A stretch of DNA of 64,000 nucleotides from Mycolicibacterium litorale (GTDB lineage: Bacteria; Actinomycetota; Actinomycetes; Mycobacteriales; Mycobacteriaceae). The notes below the pieces were generated by a model. It saw only the letters and a program-made list of their open reading frames with translations. It ran no database searches and was not told the origin of the DNA. Where the stretch lies: positions 806,001 through 870,000 of the forward strand of contig CP019882.1 of the NCBI GenBank assembly GCA_002007745.1, given 5' to 3'. Both the position numbers and the translations under genes were made by a program. Positions 60,826-64,000 of this stretch are shown here, one piece after another (position 1 is the first letter of the stretch; every line of letters begins with the position of its first letter).

Positions 60826-61106
60826 CGGATCCGTTCCACGTGGATGCAGCGGGATTGGACGGTCCGCAACGCCAGTTCGCAGTCGCCCACGCGGAACACC
60901 ACCGGATCGCGCAGGGGCGCGCGGCGCACCATCGTGACCTCGATGCCCGGGACGATGCCCAGGTCGAAGAAGCGGCGTGCCGTGCTGGCCGGGACCTCGT
61001 CGCCGTAGCCGACAACGGTGGCCCGCTCGCCGCGGCGGAGGTCGGCCAGGGTGGTCGTGACCGACGCGTCCGGGTCGGCACCGGTCGCCAGGCGGCGTCG
61101 GCTCAT
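60822..61106 (-). CDS. feoA: FeoA-domain protein
   Basis: A 94-residue protein with the SH3-like FeoA fold (TLADLRRGERATVVGYGDEV, then ARRFFDLGIVPGIEVTMVR and ELALRTVQSRCIHVERI). FeoA is a small cytoplasmic partner of FeoB. ATG 61106 was chosen; GTG 61127 gives seven extra residues. The order feoA-feoB-NifU with three overlapping junctions indicates one operon. No FeoC or Fur-box was identified. Confidence 0.88.
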   Translation of the reverse strand: MSRRRLATGADPDASVTTTLADLRRGERATVVGYGDEVPASTARRFFDLGIVPGIEVTMVRRAPLRDPVVFRVGDCELALRTVQSRCIHVERIR

Positions 61107-61259
61107 CCGGTCGGACACAGAGGACACGGCTAGAGGATAGGCGCATCCGTCGGCCGCGCTTGCTGTGGTTGCACCCTGGGGAACGCGTCCATCGGCTGTG
61201 CTGTGAGCACCCCCACATCGAGCAGGGAATTATTCGTCGTCACCGGGGCGTTCCATCGG

Positions 61260-61290
61260 TTGCGATGCTTATAGAACTTAGTGCTATAAG
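61260..61290 (+). promoter_or_regulatory. Hydrolase-operon promoter with TetR-type operator
   Basis: CTTATAG (61268-61274) and CTATAAG (61284-61290) form an inverted repeat with a 9-base centre. TATAAG of the right arm can serve as -10, with TTGCGA (61260-61265) as -35, spaced 19 bases. The TetR gene at 62154 lies in the same operon, so self-repression is the likely role. Confidence 0.5.
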
Positions 61291-61356
61291 CGGAGCGGGG
61301 CCCGAGACGATCCGTAACTCGAGCGACACCGAACGTCCCCGACAGGAGCACCCGTC

Positions 61357-62157
61357 ATGACAAATGTCGTCTTCATCCACGGACTGTGGATCGCCAGTAC
61401 CGCCTGGCAACCCTGGATCGACCACTTCGCGGCCCAGGGCTACCACGCCATCGCGCCGGCCTGGCCCGGCGAACACACCACCGTGCCAGCGACCCGCGAG
61501 AATGCCGCCGATCAGGCTGGATTCGGCATCGACGAGTTGACCGATCACTTCGCCACGGTGCTCGACCAGTTCGACACCCGGCCGGTGGTGATCGGGCATT
61601 CCTTCGGTGGACTGATCGCCCAGAAGCTGCTCGGCCAGAACAAGGCCGCCGCGGCCATCGCGATCGATCCCGCCCCGATCAAGGGCGTCAAGCCGCTCCC
61701 GATCGCGCAACTGCGCTCGGCCTTTCCGGTGCTGGGCAACCCGCTCAACCGGGGACGGGCCAAGGGCCTGAGCCAAGCCCAATGGCGGTACGGCTTCGGC
61801 AACGCCTTGACGGCCGAGGAATCCGACGCGCTGTGGCAACAGTGGTCCATCCCGTCGCCGGGCAAGCCGCTGTTCGAGGCCGCGACAGCCAACTTCCTGC
61901 CGAACTCGCCCGCCAAGGTCGACACCGCCAACAGCAGTCGTGGGCCGCTGTTGATCACCGCAGGCACCGCTGATCACACCGTCCCGTACGTGAGCGCCAA
62001 AGCGGCGCACGGCCTGTACCGCAAGTCCGGCGCGGTCACCGATTTCCACGAGTTCGAAGGACGCGGGCACTCGCTGACCATCGACCACGGCTGGCGTGAC
62101 GTCGCCGACACCGCGCTGGCGTGGCTGGCCGACCAGGGCCGCACCGGACGGGCATGA
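61357..62157 (+). CDS. Alpha/beta hydrolase
   Basis: A 266-residue alpha/beta-hydrolase. The oxyanion region is FIHGLWIASTAWQPW; the nucleophile elbow is VVIGHSFGGLIAQ; Asp (AGTADHTVP) and His (GRGHSLTID) complete the triad. The substrate is unknown. ATG 61357 has GGAG 9 bases upstream. Its stop overlaps the TetR ATG, so the pair is one operon. It is divergent from feoA. Confidence 0.88.
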   Translation: MTNVVFIHGLWIASTAWQPWIDHFAAQGYHAIAPAWPGEHTTVPATRENAADQAGFGIDELTDHFATVLDQFDTRPVVIGHSFGGLIAQKLLGQNKAAAAIAIDPAPIKGVKPLPIAQLRSAFPVLGNPLNRGRAKGLSQAQWRYGFGNALTAEESDALWQQWSIPSPGKPLFEAATANFLPNSPAKVDTANSSRGPLLITAGTADHTVPYVSAKAAHGLYRKSGAVTDFHEFEGRGHSLTIDHGWRDVADTALAWLADQGRTGRA

Positions 62158-62744
62158 CCGCGGCACCCCGTCGTCGCCGCACCGCCAGCGAGCAGGTCTC
62201 GGCCGCGTTGTTGAGCGCGGCCGAGACCGTGCTGGACCGCAGCGGAACGGCGGGCGTCACCATCCGCGCCGTCGCGGCCGAGGCCACGGTCGCGCCGATG
62301 AGTGTCTACAACCGCTTCGGCAGCAAAGAAGCCCTGCTCTCGGCGCTGGCCATGCGGGCACTGGATCAACTCGGCGCGGCCATCGACACGCCACCGTCGG
62401 TCGAAGCCACCGAGCGGTTACGCCGGGCCTGCCGCAGCTACCGCGGGTATGCGCTGACGCATCCCGCGCGATACCTGTTGATCTTCGCCACCGGCAGCCC
62501 TTTGCAGGATCAGGCGTCGCCTGCGGCCGCGCACGGGCGGGTGGTGTTCGACGTGCTCGTCGGGCTGGTTCGCGCGGTGACCGCGGGGGAGCCGGCAACC
62601 GACGCGGTCGAGGCCGCCCAGGCGGTCTGGGCCGCGGTCCACGGTGCGGTCACGCTCGAAATCGCCGGGATCGGCCAGACGTCAGACCCGGCCACCAGCT
62701 ACGAACACCTGCTGGATCTGGTGGTCGCGGGTCTCGCGAAGTGA
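62154..62744 (+). CDS. TetR-family transcriptional regulator
   Basis: A 196-residue protein with an N-terminal TetR HTH domain (about residues 8-55; LLSAAETVLDRSGTAGVTIR, then VAPMSVYNRFGSKEALLSAL). The C-terminal helical domain (TetR_C type) would bind a hydrophobic effector. ATG 62154 overlaps the hydrolase stop. It probably represses its own operon through the inverted repeat at 61268-61290. A composite hairpin follows its stop. Confidence 0.88.
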   Translation: MTAAPRRRRTASEQVSAALLSAAETVLDRSGTAGVTIRAVAAEATVAPMSVYNRFGSKEALLSALAMRALDQLGAAIDTPPSVEATERLRRACRSYRGYALTHPARYLLIFATGSPLQDQASPAAAHGRVVFDVLVGLVRAVTAGEPATDAVEAAQAVWAAVHGAVTLEIAGIGQTSDPATSYEHLLDLVVAGLAK

Positions 62745-62783
62745 CGGGCGGCCGGCCTGCTACACCCTGTAGTTGACCGCCCG
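62745..62783 (+). terminator. Nested hairpin after TetR
   Basis: CGGGCGG (62745-62751) pairs with CCGCCCG (62777-62783), and inside it CTACA (62760-62764) pairs with TGTAG (62768-62772). It starts at the first base after the TetR stop and precedes hemL. No T tract is present. Confidence 0.5.
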
Positions 62784-62807
62784 GCCGCGACTGGGACACT
62801 GGTGGCC

Positions 62808-64000
62808 ATGAGCAGTACCGATCAGGCCGCCTCTGCCTCGACCTCATCCCGGGTATCGGCCCGGCTGTTCGCCGACGCCTGTGCGGTGATCCCCGGCGGA
62901 GTGAACTCCCCGGTGCGGGCCTTCAACTCCGTCGGCGGCACGCCGCGCTACATCACCTCCGCCAAGGGGTACTGGCTGACCGACGCCGACGGCAACCGCT
63001 ATATCGACCTGGTGTGCTCGTGGGGTCCGATGATCCTCGGTCATGCGCACCCAGCGGTCGTCGACGCGGTGCAGCGGGCCGCCGCCGACGGGCTGTCCTT
63101 CGGCGCTCCCACTCCCGGTGAGACCGAACTGGCCGCCGAGATCGTTGCCCGGGTGGACCCCGTCGAGCGGGTCCGGCTGGTGAATTCGGGCACCGAGGCC
63201 ACCATGAGCGCGGTCCGGCTGGCCCGCGGGTTCACCGGCCGCTCCAAGGTCATCAAGTTCTCCGGCTGCTACCACGGTCACGTCGACGCGCTGCTGGCCG
63301 ACGCCGGGTCGGGTGTGGCCACCCTGGGGCTGCCGTCGTCACCCGGGGTCACCGGTGCCACCGCCGCCGACACGATCGTGTTGCCCTACAACGACGTCGC
63401 CGCGGTGGAGGAGTCGTTCGGCAAGTTCGGCGACAGCATCGCCGCGGTGATCACCGAGGCCTGCCCGGGCAACATGGGTGCCGTCCCGCCGCAGCCGGGC
63501 TACAACGCCGCGTTGCGCCGGATCACCGCCGAGCACGGCGCGCTGCTGATCGTCGACGAGGTGATGACCGGCTTCCGGATGAGCCGAAGTGGTTGGTACG
63601 GCATCGATCCGGTCGACGCCGACCTGTTCACCTTCGGCAAGGTGATGAGTGGCGGGCTGCCCGCGGCGGCGTTCGGTGGGCGCACCGACGTGATGGAGCG
63701 GCTGGCCCCGCTGGGGCCGGTGTATCAGGCCGGCACCCTGTCGGGAAACCCGGTGGCGGTGGCCGCGGGTCTGGCGACGCTGCGCAACGCCGACGAGGCG
63801 GTCTACGCCGCACTGAACGCCAACGCCGACCGGCTGGCTGGTCTGCTCGCAGCGGCATTGACCGACGCCGGAGTGGTTCATCAGGTGGCCCGGGCGGGCA
63901 ACTTCCTGTCGGTGTTCTTCACCGACAGCCCGGTGACGGACTTCGCCTCGGCCCGTGCCAGCCAGACCTGGCGCTTCCCGGCGTTCTTCCACGCCCTGCT
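62808..64000 (+). CDS. hemL: Glutamate-1-semialdehyde 2,1-aminomutase (3' end cut by window)
   Basis: HemL makes 5-aminolevulinate from glutamate-1-semialdehyde, the next step after HemA. The 397 visible residues show [36 protein letters not shown], the PLP region [12 protein letters not shown] and [19 protein letters not shown] with the PLP lysine. ATG 62808 is the start. The frame is open to the window edge; about 40 C-terminal residues are missing. Confidence 0.96.
   Translation, partial: MSSTDQAASASTSSRVSARLFADACAVIPGGVNSPVRAFNSVGGTPRYITSAKGYWLTDADGNRYIDLVCSWGPMILGHAHPAVVDAVQRAAADGLSFGAPTPGETELAAEIVARVDPVERVRLVNSGTEATMSAVRLARGFTGRSKVIKFSGCYHGHVDALLADAGSGVATLGLPSSPGVTGATAADTIVLPYNDVAAVEESFGKFGDSIAAVITEACPGNMGAVPPQPGYNAALRRITAEHGALLIVDEVMTGFRMSRSGWYGIDPVDADLFTFGKVMSGGLPAAAFGGRTDVMERLAPLGPVYQAGTLSGNPVAVAAGLATLRNADEAVYAALNANADRLAGLLAAALTDAGVVHQVARAGNFLSVFFTDSPVTDFASARASQTWRFPAFFHAL

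Noticed and set aside
59275-61008. 577-codon plus-strand frame
   Set aside because: Antisense to feoB; its Gln/Gly/His/Arg-rich composition is typical of a shadow frame.

Overview
The window is a high-GC actinobacterial chromosome segment and almost certainly comes from a rapid-growing Mycobacterium (Mycolicibacterium). The gene order follows the M. tuberculosis block Rv0473-Rv0524: hbhA, deoC, murB, lprQ, mshA, gpm1, senX3-regX3, ppx1, proC, bS22, serB1, hemA-hemC-hemD-hemB and hemL. Several tuberculosis genes of that block (Rv0488, Rv0492c-Rv0494, cmaA2, mmpS2/mmpL2) are absent, and several accessory blocks are present instead. These assignments come from reading the sequence and recalling families; no database search was run.

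Region by region. 1-8.4 kb: a DUF445 membrane protein (cut by the window edge), an XRE regulator, hbhA, small envelope proteins, deoC, then a minus-strand run (DUF2993 protein, nitrilase-type amidohydrolase, methyltransferase, two DUF2505 proteins) and murB. 8.5-18 kb: a secreted protein, the L,D-transpeptidase lipoprotein lprQ, an SDR, a cysteine-rich leader peptide followed by a ROK regulator and the mycothiol glycosyltransferase mshA, a YbjN-like protein, gpm1 and senX3-regX3. 18-31.7 kb: a polysaccharide locus with Wzz-like, Wzy-like and Wzx-like proteins, four GT4 domains in three genes, an FkbM methyltransferase, an alkaline-phosphatase-fold enzyme, a lipoprotein of unknown function and galE. 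This looks like a Wzx/Wzy export pathway without a visible priming transferase. 31.7-47 kb: conserved housekeeping genes (ppx1, proC, bS22, galE2-like, acyltransferase, hadD, serB1, glutaredoxin, heme genes). 47-64 kb: small membrane proteins, a copper-type P1B ATPase behind a CsoR-like palindrome, an MpaB-family protein with its TetR, an ECF sigma factor/Rieske protein pair facing a cupredoxin-phosphoesterase-membrane operon, a kinase/PLP phospho-lyase pair, feoA-feoB-NifU, a hydrolase-TetR pair and the start of hemL.

Two window-wide points. First, six genes carry apparent -1 frameshifts, and each is repaired by adding one base to a short G or C run, so assembly error is the leading explanation. 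Second, many starts (senX3, ppx1, the FkbM gene, the cysteine leader peptide) lie 6-8 bases after a -10-like hexamer, as expected for leaderless mycobacterial mRNAs.

The most interesting candidates are the cysteine-rich leader ahead of the ROK-mshA operon and the ECF sigma/Rieske system, whose promoter region is an almost complete mirror image shared with a blue-copper operon. No tRNA, rRNA, CRISPR array, insertion sequence or phage gene was seen. No gene-free gap exceeds about 230 bases.
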